The notes under the pieces: model-generated
What the model saw: only the letters and a program-made list of their open reading frames with translations
What the model was told of the DNA's origin: nothing
The model's database searches: none
Made by a program: the position numbers and the translations under genes
Assembly: GCA_017961385.1 (NCBI GenBank)
Contig: JAGCXJ010000033.1
Coordinates: 1-6,711 of the forward strand
Length of the DNA: 6,711 bases
Origin: Lachnospiraceae bacterium
GTDB taxonomy: Bacteria > Bacillota > Clostridia > Lachnospirales > Lachnospiraceae
Direction of reading: 5' to 3'
Shown here: piece by piece, positions 1 through 5,789 of the stretch
Position numbering within the stretch: the first letter of the stretch is position 1
Layout of the letters: each line of letters begins with the position of its first letter

Positions 1-38
1 AAAAAGCTTGAAGCCCTGTAAAATCAAGGTTTCAAGCC
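1..38 (-). terminator. Probable intrinsic terminator of the tRNA-Arg gene
   Basis: Read on the minus strand, the arm GCTTGAA (plus 31-37) can pair with TTCAAGC (plus 6-12), and a run of five T follows (plus 1-5) up to the window edge. It begins about 10 nt past the mature tRNA 3' end, where a tRNA terminator would lie. The loop is long (18 nt) and the stem only 7 bp, so it is weaker than a classical terminator. The T-run may continue beyond the window. Confidence 0.55.
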
Positions 39-47
39 TCAAGGTAG

Positions 48-121
48 CGTGTGCTAGAGGATTCGAACCCCCCACCTTTTGGTCCGTAGCCAAACGCTCT
101 ATCCAGCTGAGCTAAGCACAC
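48..121 (-). tRNA. tRNA-Arg (anticodon ACG)
   Basis: The minus strand folds into a full cloverleaf of 74 nt. The acceptor arms GTGTGCT and AGCACAC pair over 7 bp. The D-arm is GCTC/GAGC with an AGCTGGATA loop. The anticodon stem TTTGG/CCAAA carries the loop CTACGGA, giving anticodon ACG. The T-arm has the invariant TTCGAAT loop, and its stem GGGGG/CCTCT contains two G-T pairs. The discriminator base is G. Bases after the discriminator read CTA, so CCA is not encoded and must be added enzymatically. ACG normally needs A34-to-inosine editing to read CGU/CGC/CGA codons. The gene appears to stand alone, with a promoter at 139-166 and a terminator-like hairpin at 1-38. Confidence 0.95.
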
Positions 122-138
122 AGTTTTGCAACGCATTA

Positions 139-166
139 ATGGTATCATATTTACGGGAAAAGTCAA
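139..166 (-). promoter_or_regulatory. Candidate sigma-A promoter of tRNA-Arg
   Basis: On the minus strand, TTGACT (plus 161-166) is followed after 16 bp by TACCAT (plus 139-144). A TG one base upstream of the -10 gives an extended -10 (TGATACCAT). Transcription would start roughly 10-15 nt before the mature tRNA 5' end. The -35 is close to consensus but the -10 matches only 4 of 6 bases. It lies back-to-back with the cupin promoter. Confidence 0.45.
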
Positions 167-181
167 GTGTAATTTGGGAAA

Positions 182-210
182 TTCGACTTGGGATACGTAT
201 ATGGTATAAT
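182..210 (+). promoter_or_regulatory. Extended -10 promoter of the cupin gene
   Basis: A perfect TATAAT lies at 205-210, preceded by TG at 202-203 in the correct extended -10 position (TGGTATAAT). The -35 region at 17-bp spacing (TTCGAC, 182-187) is poor, as is common for extended -10 promoters. Transcription should start near 217, giving a leader of about 45 nt before the cupin ATG. Confidence 0.6.
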
Positions 211-261
211 ATAGGAGCATGTTGCAAAGGGGTATGTTGCAGACAAAAAAGGAGAAATGAC

Positions 262-612
262 ATGATAAGAAGAAGCGATGAGATTAAGGAAAGACGTGTA
301 CAGAATGCAAGGGGCGGAGACAACGAGGTTATCTTTTACGACTGGATGAAGCCTGAAGATGCAAAAGGACACGGCAGACTGTTCAGCAAGCTGGTGATCC
401 CGCCGGGTGCATCCATAGGTTATCATGAGCACAGCGGAGAATTCGAGGCTTTTTACGTTATATCCGGTGAAGCAACGATAGATGATAACGGCAAGACAGA
501 AGTCTTGAAAGCTGGGGATATGGCCATATGTAAAGACGGAGAGGGCCATGGGACAAGAAATAACGGCAGTGAGGATCTGGTGCTGATCGCCATGATCATG
601 AATACTCTTTAG
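262..612 (+). CDS. Small cupin-domain protein
   Basis: This is a single-domain cupin of 116 aa, a small metal-binding beta-barrel; the substrate cannot be told from sequence. The ATG at 262 was chosen because GGAG lies 7 nt upstream (251-254). An in-frame ATG at 139 lies inside the promoter region and has no ribosome binding site. Cupin motif 1 is clear at residues 49-69: G49, then five residues, H55-x-H57, four residues, E62, six residues, G69. Motif 2 is at residues 85-100: G85, five residues, K91 where proline is usual, then G93, H96 and N100. H55, H57, E62 and H96 are therefore the probable metal ligands, all present. The protein has no signal peptide and should be cytoplasmic. Family members of this size include sugar isomerase-like, dioxygenase-like and purely binding proteins. 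glmS follows 83 nt downstream in the same direction with no terminator between them, so readthrough is possible, although glmS has its own -10-like sequence. A functional link to glmS is not shown. Confidence 0.9.
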   Translation: MIRRSDEIKERRVQNARGGDNEVIFYDWMKPEDAKGHGRLFSKLVIPPGASIGYHEHSGEFEAFYVISGEATIDDNGKTEVLKAGDMAICKDGEGHGTRNNGSEDLVLIAMIMNTL

Positions 613-654
613 CAGACAAGGGAAAAAACACTTTCGTATATTACATGATTATTA

Positions 655-660
655 TATAAT
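655..660 (+). promoter_or_regulatory. Candidate -10 box of a glmS promoter
   Basis: A perfect TATAAT occurs 35 bp upstream of the glmS GTG, in AT-rich sequence. The -35 region at 17-bp spacing (TTTCGT, 632-637) is a poor match and there is no extended -10 TG. Transcription from here would give a leader of only about 30 nt, too short for a metabolite-sensing ribozyme or riboswitch. Confidence 0.4.
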
Positions 661-695
661 ATAGTCTGTATAAAAATGATCGGAGGATTCACATA

Positions 696-2534
696 GTGTG
701 TGGAATAGTCGGATATATTGGAGATAAACAGGCAGCACCGATATTGCTCGAGGGACTGTCAAAACTTGAATACAGAGGTTACGATTCAGCGGGACTGGCT
801 GTAAGAGACGGCGACAAGAAAGTCAAGGTTGTTAAATCAAAGGGAAGACTTTCAGGTCTTGCGGAAAAGACCAACGACGGCAAGTCTTTAAAGGGCAACT
901 GCGGTATAGGTCATACAAGGTGGGCTACGCATGGAGAGCCTTCCGAGACAAATGCGCATCCTCATGTTGCCGATGACGGAACAGTTACAGCTGTTCATAA
1001 CGGTATCATAGAGAACTATCAGGAGCTTAAGGAAAAGCTTCAGCGTCATGATTACAATTTCTATTCACAGACTGATACGGAAGTTGTTGTAAAGCTTATC
1101 GATTACTACTATAAGAAATATCAGGTCGGACCAATTGATGCACTCGCAAAGACCATGGTGCGTGTAAGAGGTTCGTATGCATTGGTTGTCATGTTTGCGG
1201 ATTATCCGGGTGAGATATATGTAGCAAGAAAAGATTCACCCATGATAATAGGCGTAAAGGACAAGGAATGTTTTGTAGCCAGTGATGTACCGGCTATCTT
1301 AAACTATACAAGAGATGTCATATATATAGACAACCTTGAAATGGCAAGACTTTCCAGCGACGGAGCAGTATTCTACAACCTCGACGGTGATGTAGTGCCC
1401 AAGGAGACATCTCATATTGACTGGGATGCAAAGGCAGCAGAAAAGGGCGGCTTTGAGCATTTCATGATGAAAGAGATATACGAGCAACCCAAGGCTATAG
1501 AAGATACTATCACATCAGCATTAAATGACGGAAAGATAGATCTTGAAGGCATGGGCCTTAAGGATGATATCATAAAGGATATCTCTGATATCACTATCGT
1601 AGCCTGCGGTTCGGCATATCATGTCGGAGTGGCTGCACAGTATGTATTTGAGGACATCGCAAGGCTGCCTGTAAGGGTTGAGCTTGCCAGTGAGTTCAGA
1701 TACAGAAAGCCCATACTTAACGAAAAGGGCATGGTAGTAGTCATTTCCCAGTCGGGAGAGACGGCTGATACGCTTGCTGCTCTCAGAGAAGCAAAGGAAA
1801 TGGGTATCAGGACTCTTGCCATTGTCAATGTTGTAGGAAGCTCTATAGCAAGAGAGGCTGACAACGTATTCTATACGCTTGCAGGACCGGAGATAAGCGT
1901 TGCTACCACAAAGGGATATACGACTCAGCTCGTTGCAAGCTATCTTATCGCGATCCAGTTTGCGAAGGTTAGAGGAAAGATTGACGACAAGCAGTATGAT
2001 TATTTCATAAGCGAACTTAAGACTCTTCCGGAAAAGATCAACAAGATAATTGACGATAAGGACAGGATCCAGTGGTTCTCAGCAAAGTTTGCCAATGCCA
2101 AGGATGTATTCTTTATTGGAAGAGGAATCGATTATGCGATCTGTCTCGAGGGAAGCTTAAAGCTCAAAGAGATATCATATGTTCACAGTGAGGCTTATGC
2201 AGCCGGAGAATTAAAGCATGGAACGATAAGCCTTATCGAGGACGGAACATTGGTAATCGGTGTTATAACTCAGCCCGATCTATATGAAAAGACTATCAGC
2301 AACATGCTAGAGGTAAAGAGCCGCGGAGCATATCTGATGGGACTTACAAGCTACGGACATTATGAGACTGAAGATACCGCAAACTTTACGGTATATGTTC
2401 CGAAGATAGATGAGCATTTCTCAGCCTGTCTTGCAGTGATACCGCTTCAGCTTTTAGGATATTACTTCTCTGTAGCAAGAGGAAATGATGTAGACAAGCC
2501 AAGGAATCTTGCAAAGAGCGTTACGGTTGAATAA
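696..2534 (+). CDS. glmS: Glutamine--fructose-6-phosphate aminotransferase (isomerizing)
   Basis: GlmS converts fructose 6-phosphate and glutamine to glucosamine 6-phosphate and glutamate, the first committed step towards UDP-GlcNAc for peptidoglycan. It is complete at 612 aa (E. coli about 609). Translation starts at GTG, 9 nt after GGAGG (682-686), which places the catalytic cysteine at position 2, exposed once Met is removed. The N-terminal glutaminase domain (about 2-240) shows CGIVGYIG, YRGYDSAG at 27-33, HTRWATHG at 73-80 and HNGII at 101-105. Two SIS sugar-isomerase domains follow (about 290-430 and 460-595), with ACGSAYHVG at 303-311, SQSGETADT at 351-359 and SVATTKGYTTQ at 401-411. 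Residues aligning with the E. coli isomerase centre are present: E492, K507, H508 and C-terminal K607 in AKSVTVE. The upstream gene is a cupin; downstream, a strong terminator ends the transcript. No glmS ribozyme is visible in the 83-nt upstream gap. Confidence 0.98.
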   Translation: MCGIVGYIGDKQAAPILLEGLSKLEYRGYDSAGLAVRDGDKKVKVVKSKGRLSGLAEKTNDGKSLKGNCGIGHTRWATHGEPSETNAHPHVADDGTVTAVHNGIIENYQELKEKLQRHDYNFYSQTDTEVVVKLIDYYYKKYQVGPIDALAKTMVRVRGSYALVVMFADYPGEIYVARKDSPMIIGVKDKECFVASDVPAILNYTRDVIYIDNLEMARLSSDGAVFYNLDGDVVPKETSHIDWDAKAAEKGGFEHFMMKEIYEQPKAIEDTITSALNDGKIDLEGMGLKDDIIKDISDITIVACGSAYHVGVAAQYVFEDIARLPVRVELASEFRYRKPILNEKGMVVVISQSGETADTLAALREAKEMGIRTLAIVNVVGSSIAREADNVFYTLAGPEISVATTKGYTTQLVASYLIAIQFAKVRGKIDDKQYDYFISELKTLPEKINKIIDDKDRIQWFSAKFANAKDVFFIGRGIDYAICLEGSLKLKEISYVHSEAYAAGELKHGTISLIEDGTLVIGVITQPDLYEKTISNMLEVKSRGAYLMGLTSYGHYETEDTANFTVYVPKIDEHFSACLAVIPLQLLGYYFSVARGNDVDKPRNLAKSVTVE

Positions 2535-2542
2535 AATGCAAC

Positions 2543-2574
2543 AAAAAAAGAACATCTGAAGATGTTCTTTTTTT
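2543..2574. terminator. Bidirectional intrinsic terminator between glmS and the 96-aa gene
   Basis: The hairpin has two perfectly complementary 14-nt arms (2543-2556 and 2561-2574) around a TGAA loop (2557-2560). The core AGAACATC/GATGTTCT is flanked by seven A on one side and seven T on the other, so it ends with a U-run on either strand. It lies 8 nt after the glmS stop. The minus-strand gene's TAA (2573-2575) overlaps its edge. Confidence 0.92.
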
Positions 2575-2863
2575 ATACTGCCATGTTGATCAGGCTTACC
2601 TGACCGTCGGCACTGCTGTATATATATCTGCGAAGGTTGTTCGCTTCTTTAGAAGAGCTGTCTGTAATGTTCGCAACAGGAGTCTGAGCAGATTTCACAT
2701 ACTTGCTCGTATCGATCTGACCTGAAAGTATCATTCCTTCTTCAGAGAGAGTAACACGATCTGCTCCTGTTATTCTTTCTGTAGGAACATGAGCCATGTA
2801 ATCCTTCGGCCTGAAAAAAGTACCCGGTATTGAGTTGGTAGTATAGTCTGTTTTGATAAACAT
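2573..2863 (-). CDS. Hypothetical protein, 96 aa, family not recognised
   Basis: I do not recognise this family. The reading frame extends upstream to a GTG at 2908, but the ATG at 2863 is preferred because GAGGA (plus 2871-2875) lies exactly 7 nt before it, and the GTG has only a weak AAGGA nearby. The product is 96 aa, begins MFIKTDYTTN and ends in the hydrophobic tail VSLINMAV. It has no signal peptide, no transmembrane segment and no cysteine. The N-terminal third contains prolines and aromatics, the middle is rich in Thr/Ser/Asp (about 33-72), and a basic patch, NNLRRYIY, lies at 76-82. The stretch DRVTLSEEG (35-43) vaguely resembles a segment of FlgM-type anti-sigma factors and other small flagella-related proteins, but that is too little to assign a function. 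It is convergent with glmS and shares its terminator, so it is probably monocistronic. The good ribosome binding site, proper terminator and promoter-like upstream region support a real gene. Confidence 0.7.
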   Translation of the reverse strand: MFIKTDYTTNSIPGTFFRPKDYMAHVPTERITGADRVTLSEEGMILSGQIDTSKYVKSAQTPVANITDSSSKEANNLRRYIYSSADGQVSLINMAV

Positions 2864-2870
2864 ATCTTTT

Positions 2871-2875
2871 TCCTC
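2871..2875 (-). promoter_or_regulatory. Ribosome binding site fixing the start of the 96-aa gene
   Basis: On the minus strand, GAGGA sits 7 nt upstream of the ATG at 2863. No comparable site with proper spacing precedes the in-frame GTG at 2908. This removes 15 residues from the longest reading frame. Confidence 0.65.
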
Positions 2876-2927
2876 AATCCTTTGAGTCATGGGCATGTGC
2901 CCAGACACATCCTTACAATTACATCAT

Positions 2928-2933
2928 ATAATA
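2928..2933 (-). promoter_or_regulatory. Weak candidate -10 for the 96-aa gene
   Basis: TATTAT on the minus strand lies about 65 nt upstream of the chosen ATG. An overlapping TATGAT gives a second option. No convincing -35 was found at 16-18 bp, so the exact promoter is uncertain. The transcript leader would contain an imperfect palindrome (GGGCA-TG-TGCCC, 2891-2902). Confidence 0.3.
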
Positions 2934-3068
2934 GTGTTTGTAAATAAAAAATGACCAAAAACAACAAAATTTTTCACACTCTACCATGCTAAAGCGTACA
3001 AAACAGACAAGATACTGCCCTAAAGTACCATAAGATGGCATAAAAAACGAAATATCATGTCCAGAATG

Positions 3069-3082
3069 CATATTATAATATG
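3069..3082. promoter_or_regulatory. 14-bp perfect palindrome containing a TATAAT box upstream of xynB
   Basis: CATATTATAATATG is its own reverse complement and includes TATAAT at 3074-3079, 55 bp upstream of the xynB start codon. It may be the xynB -10 region. The -35 at 17 bp (AATATC) is poor, which would fit an activator-dependent promoter. Further -10-like boxes (TATGAT 3090-3095, TATTAT 3095-3100, GATAAT 3104-3109) follow, so the true start is not resolved. The AT-rich composition makes some symmetry expected by chance. Confidence 0.35.
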
Positions 3083-3120
3083 AAGAGATTATGATATTAT
3101 ATTGATAATATGATCTTTAG

Positions 3121-3127
3121 AGAGGGG
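3121..3127 (+). promoter_or_regulatory. Ribosome binding site fixing the xynB start
   Basis: AGAGGGG ends 6 nt before the ATG at 3134. The in-frame ATG at 3128 abuts this site directly and the one at 3110 lies upstream of it, so neither can use it. The start at 3134 also gives 499 aa, the usual size for bacterial GH39 beta-xylosidases. Confidence 0.75.
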
Positions 3128-3133
3128 ATGCTT

Positions 3134-4633
3134 ATGCAGCTTACATATAAGGTTGATGACAAAAACACAATAGATTTTAACAATAACGTGGATTACTGCG
3201 TAGGTTCAGGCAGGATGGGACTTGCACTGCAGAAGGAATACATGGATCAGCTAAAGGCCGTTCAGGAGGATATAGGATTTAAGCATATCAGAGGTCACGG
3301 CATCTTTTCTGATGATATGGCTATCTACCAGGAATTTAAAGGCAAGGACGGAGAAGTGATAATAGAATACAACTTCACCTATCTGGATCTTGTTATGGAT
3401 TCTTATAAGGAAGTAGGGATAAAGCCTTTCCTTGAACTGGGATTCATGCCAAAGAAGATGGCTAGCGGTGAGCAGACTATCTTTTACTGGAAGGGAAATG
3501 TCACTCCTCCCAAGGACTATAAGAACTGGTGCGATCTTGTGGTCGCAACACTAAAGCATCTTATGGAAAGGTACGGAGCAGACGAGGTCGTTACCTGGCC
3601 TATAGAGGTATGGAACGAGCCGAATCTTCCGGGCTTTTGGAAAGATGCGGATATGGATGAGTATTTTGTGCTCCTTGAGAATACATTTAATGCAATAAAG
3701 AATCTGGATGAAAGATTCAAGGTCGGCGGACCTGCGATCTGCGGAGTAGAGGATGTGAAGTATATGACTATGTTCATGGACTTCATATCAGAAAAGAAGA
3801 TACCCGTTGATTTCATCACAAGACATCATTACACATCCGAGGTTCCTGACTTTAACGGTCATTACGGATATATCAAGCTCGTTGAACTGAATGAGAGCCT
3901 TGAAACATTAAATGATTCAAGAAGGATAATCGACAGCTATCCTGATTACAAGGGAATACAGATGCACATAACGGAGTTTAATACTTCCTATATTCCAAAT
4001 GCTCCCATTCATGACACGAATCAGAATGCTGCGTATACGGCTTCCCTCCTTGCAAGGCTGGGAGAAACATCCGAATCATATTCCTACTGGACATTCGGAG
4101 ATGTCTTTGAGGAGATGGGAGTGCCGTTTGCTCCTTTCCATGGCGGCTTTGGAATGATGGCCAACAGAGGCATAAGAAAGCCCACATATTATGCATTTAA
4201 ATTCTTCAAGGAATTAAAAGGCAGATGCGTCATGAAAAATGACAACTGCGTCATATGCAAAACAGATGACGGATACAGTGGAATCCTCTTTAACAGCAAT
4301 ATTGAAAGAACAGGTAATGATCTTGAGATAACACTTGAATTTGACGGAGATAAAGAGAGGTATTCTCTCATCCAGAGGATAGTTGACGAGGATACATGCA
4401 ATCCGTTGAGAATATGGCATGTGATGGGAGAGCCGTCATCACTTAGCGATGATCAGATAAAGGTCTTAAGAGAAAGCGACAAGCCGTTGACCAGATCGGA
4501 CATTCTTGCTTCTGACGACAAAAAAATATCTGCCAGCTTTGAAGTGAAGGAGTTCGGGCTAATCTATTTCGAACTCAGAGAGCTGTCTCTTAAAGCTGAC
4601 AGAGGATATGACTACGACAGGGTTATGTCGTAG
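3134..4633 (+). CDS. xynB: GH39 family beta-xylosidase, cytoplasmic
   Basis: The product belongs to glycoside hydrolase family 39 and most likely removes xylose from the non-reducing ends of xylo-oligosaccharides by the retaining mechanism. It has 499 aa, close to the 500 aa of the Thermoanaerobacterium saccharolyticum XynB prototype. The (beta/alpha)8 barrel covers about residues 15-345, and a C-terminal beta-rich part covers about 350-482. The acid/base is E162 in EVWNEPNLPGFW (158-169) and the nucleophile is E281 in HITEFNTSY (278-286); these correspond to E160 and E277 of the prototype. Other typical stretches are ELGFMPKKMASG (101-112), FYWKGNVTPPKDY (117-129) and WTFGDVFEE (319-327) followed by PFHGGFGMM (334-342). 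There is no signal peptide, so it should act in the cytoplasm on imported oligosaccharides. The last 17 residues are charged and lie outside the recognisable fold. The gene converges with the LacI-type regulator gene, with one base between the stops, and xylB lies beyond it. Alternative GH39 activity (alpha-iduronidase) is unlikely given these motifs and the xylB context. Confidence 0.95.
   Translation: MQLTYKVDDKNTIDFNNNVDYCVGSGRMGLALQKEYMDQLKAVQEDIGFKHIRGHGIFSDDMAIYQEFKGKDGEVIIEYNFTYLDLVMDSYKEVGIKPFLELGFMPKKMASGEQTIFYWKGNVTPPKDYKNWCDLVVATLKHLMERYGADEVVTWPIEVWNEPNLPGFWKDADMDEYFVLLENTFNAIKNLDERFKVGGPAICGVEDVKYMTMFMDFISEKKIPVDFITRHHYTSEVPDFNGHYGYIKLVELNESLETLNDSRRIIDSYPDYKGIQMHITEFNTSYIPNAPIHDTNQNAAYTASLLARLGETSESYSYWTFGDVFEEMGVPFAPFHGGFGMMANRGIRKPTYYAFKFFKELKGRCVMKNDNCVICKTDDGYSGILFNSNIERTGNDLEITLEFDGDKERYSLIQRIVDEDTCNPLRIWHVMGEPSSLSDDQIKVLRESDKPLTRSDILASDDKKISASFEVKEFGLIYFELRELSLKADRGYDYDRVMS
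4612..4633. repeat. Hairpin across the xynB stop codon at the convergent junction
   Basis: CTACGACA (4612-4619) and TGTCGTAG (4626-4633) are perfect 8-bp inverted repeats with a GGGTTA loop, and the second arm ends with the xynB TAG. A T-rich stretch, TTTTCTTTT (4642-4650), lies 8 nt downstream on the plus strand, which is further than in a standard intrinsic terminator. On the minus strand the hairpin follows the regulator stop by one base, but no T-run follows. It may be a weak terminator or a 3'-end stabilising structure for either transcript. Confidence 0.5.
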
Positions 4634-4634
4634 A

Positions 4635-5663
4635 TCAGATATTTTCTTTTATAAATATTTCTATATCGGTATAGTTGATCTCTTCGACAACTTCACCGGT
4701 CGTAAGATAATCAAAGAGCATCTGAAGGGGCTTGACGCCCTGAATGTAAGGCTGCTGGCAGACAGTGGCCTGAATGATGCCTTTCTTTACCAGTTCAACG
4801 GTAGATGGCACGCTGTCATGAGTTATTATCAGCATGCCCTTGTTGCGTCCCTGCTCCATGACTGCTCTGCAGCCGCCTGATATGGCACCTGCGGTAAAGT
4901 AGAGTGCATTGATCTCGGGATGCGCCTTTAACATATCATCGACTACCTGGTAGCAGGTCACGTCATCATCATTATTCCATACAACATCTACTATATTAAG
5001 TATCTTTTTTGCAGCCTGCGATGAGGCGATATCCTTAAATCCTTCGATCCTTTCGGTGTGACAGAGAACGCTCTTGGCGCCTCCGATGATCCCGATGTTT
5101 AATTGACTGCCCTGGTTAAAGAGCTTCATGAGGCCTGCGACTGTCTGACCGCTCTTTCTGTAATTGCTGCCGACGTAAGCGATCCTCTTGCTTGAGGGAA
5201 GATCAGAGTTGAAAGTGATCGTAGGTATGCCCTTGGCTGCCAGTTCATCGACTTTTTTAACAACGCCTTCCTGGTTCTGCGGAGCGATGGCGAGCGCATG
5301 TATACCTTTTTCCACCAGTTCGTCGATCGCATCTATCTGATCCTGCTCTCTGAAGCTGGGTGTGGCCTTTATATAGATCGTACAGTTGTAGCAGCTAAGC
5401 TCGCTCTCTATCTGCTTAAGGCCTGCTTTTACATCGTCAAAAAACGGGTTGTTGGTACCGAACATGACAACTCCGAGCTTTAGATTCTTTCGCTGAGCGG
5501 ACAGGACTATACCGGCTTTGTTGGGACGGTAGTCCAGTGCTTTTGCGATCTCGAGTATTCTTGCTTTGGTGTCGGGGTGAACTCCGCCTCTTTTATTGAG
5601 GACTCTGTCTACCGTGCCTCTGGATACACCTGCCAGAGCGGCGATTTCTTTGATTGTAGGCAT
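4635..5663 (-). CDS. LacI-family transcriptional regulator with RbsB-like sugar-binding domain
   Basis: This is a DNA-binding regulator of 342 aa, probably controlling the xylose genes around it. The ATG at 5663 was chosen because AGGAGA (plus 5671-5676) lies 7 nt upstream and the LacI helix-turn-helix then begins at residue 3; the frame runs 21 codons further to 5726 but would translate the upstream hairpin. The helix-turn-helix is TIKEIAALAGVSRGTVDRVL (3-22), with GTVDRVLN where TVSRVLN is usual, followed by a hinge with DYRPN at 44-48. Residues about 62-340 form a periplasmic-binding-protein fold of the ribose-binding (Peripla_BP_4) type. Likely ligand contacts by analogy with RbsB are NNPFF (71-75), NSDLP (152-156), R205 in RIEGF, HD (282-283) and QQP (303-305). 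There is no signal peptide, so it is cytosolic. Its gene diverges from xylB and converges on xynB. Xylose or a xylo-oligosaccharide is the inferred effector, from context only. A perfect inverted repeat in its own leader may allow autoregulation. Xylose regulators in Firmicutes are more often ROK-type XylR, so this is a different solution. Confidence 0.93.
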   Translation of the reverse strand: MPTIKEIAALAGVSRGTVDRVLNKRGGVHPDTKARILEIAKALDYRPNKAGIVLSAQRKNLKLGVVMFGTNNPFFDDVKAGLKQIESELSCYNCTIYIKATPSFREQDQIDAIDELVEKGIHALAIAPQNQEGVVKKVDELAAKGIPTITFNSDLPSSKRIAYVGSNYRKSGQTVAGLMKLFNQGSQLNIGIIGGAKSVLCHTERIEGFKDIASSQAAKKILNIVDVVWNNDDDVTCYQVVDDMLKAHPEINALYFTAGAISGGCRAVMEQGRNKGMLIITHDSVPSTVELVKKGIIQATVCQQPYIQGVKPLQMLFDYLTTGEVVEEINYTDIEIFIKENI

Positions 5664-5685
5664 GTTTTTATCTCCTGTGATTTCG

Positions 5686-5704
5686 TGCCCGATATCATCG
5701 GGCA
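5686..5704. promoter_or_regulatory. Perfect inverted repeat in the regulator gene leader (operator or mRNA hairpin)
   Basis: TGCCCGAT and ATCGGGCA form 8-bp perfect arms around ATC, in the transcribed leader between the candidate promoter (5718-5747) and the ribosome binding site (5671-5676). The site would begin about 7 nt after the predicted transcription start, a suitable place for autorepression by a dimeric LacI-type protein. As RNA it would be a stable GC-rich hairpin 9 nt from the ribosome binding site. Confidence 0.55.
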
Positions 5705-5717
5705 TTTCGCAACATCT

Positions 5718-5747
5718 ATCATACAATAATCTTTTTCAAATTGGCAA
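5718..5747 (-). promoter_or_regulatory. Candidate promoter of the LacI-type regulator gene
   Basis: On the minus strand, TTGCCA (plus 5742-5747) is followed after 18 bp by TATGAT (plus 5718-5723). Both hexamers match the sigma-A consensus at 4-5 of 6 positions. Transcription would begin near 5711, about 48 nt before the ATG, just ahead of the leader inverted repeat. Confidence 0.55.
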
Positions 5748-5789
5748 TATGTCAGACCATGTGATATATGCACAAGACTAAAATCTGAT

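Noticed and set aside
1..121. tRNA-Arg as an integration (att) site for a mobile element
   Set aside because: No repeat of the tRNA 3' end was noticed elsewhere in the window, and no integrase or phage gene is present.
163..549. 128-codon minus-strand frame over the cupin gene
   Set aside because: The cupin motifs and a good ribosome binding site support the plus strand; the minus frame is antisense and runs into promoter sequence.
613..695. glmS ribozyme upstream of glmS
   Set aside because: The gap is too short for the ribozyme fold and I see no matching conserved core.
2864..2908. Start of the 96-aa gene at the upstream GTG
   Set aside because: The ATG at 2863 has a better-spaced ribosome binding site (GAGGA, 7 nt); the GTG lies over an imperfect palindrome.
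2986..3000. cre site upstream of xynB around the AAAGCGTACA stretch
   Set aside because: Aligned on its CG, several of the conserved CcpA positions are wrong; not better than chance.
4608..4880. 90-codon plus-strand frame overlapping the xynB end and the regulator gene
   Set aside because: It is antisense to the well-supported regulator, has no ribosome binding site, and its product resembles no protein; a shadow frame.
5664..5726. N-terminal extension of the regulator to the ATG at 5726
   Set aside because: The extra 21 residues would translate the leader hairpin, and LacI-family proteins start directly at the helix-turn-helix, where a proper ribosome binding site exists.
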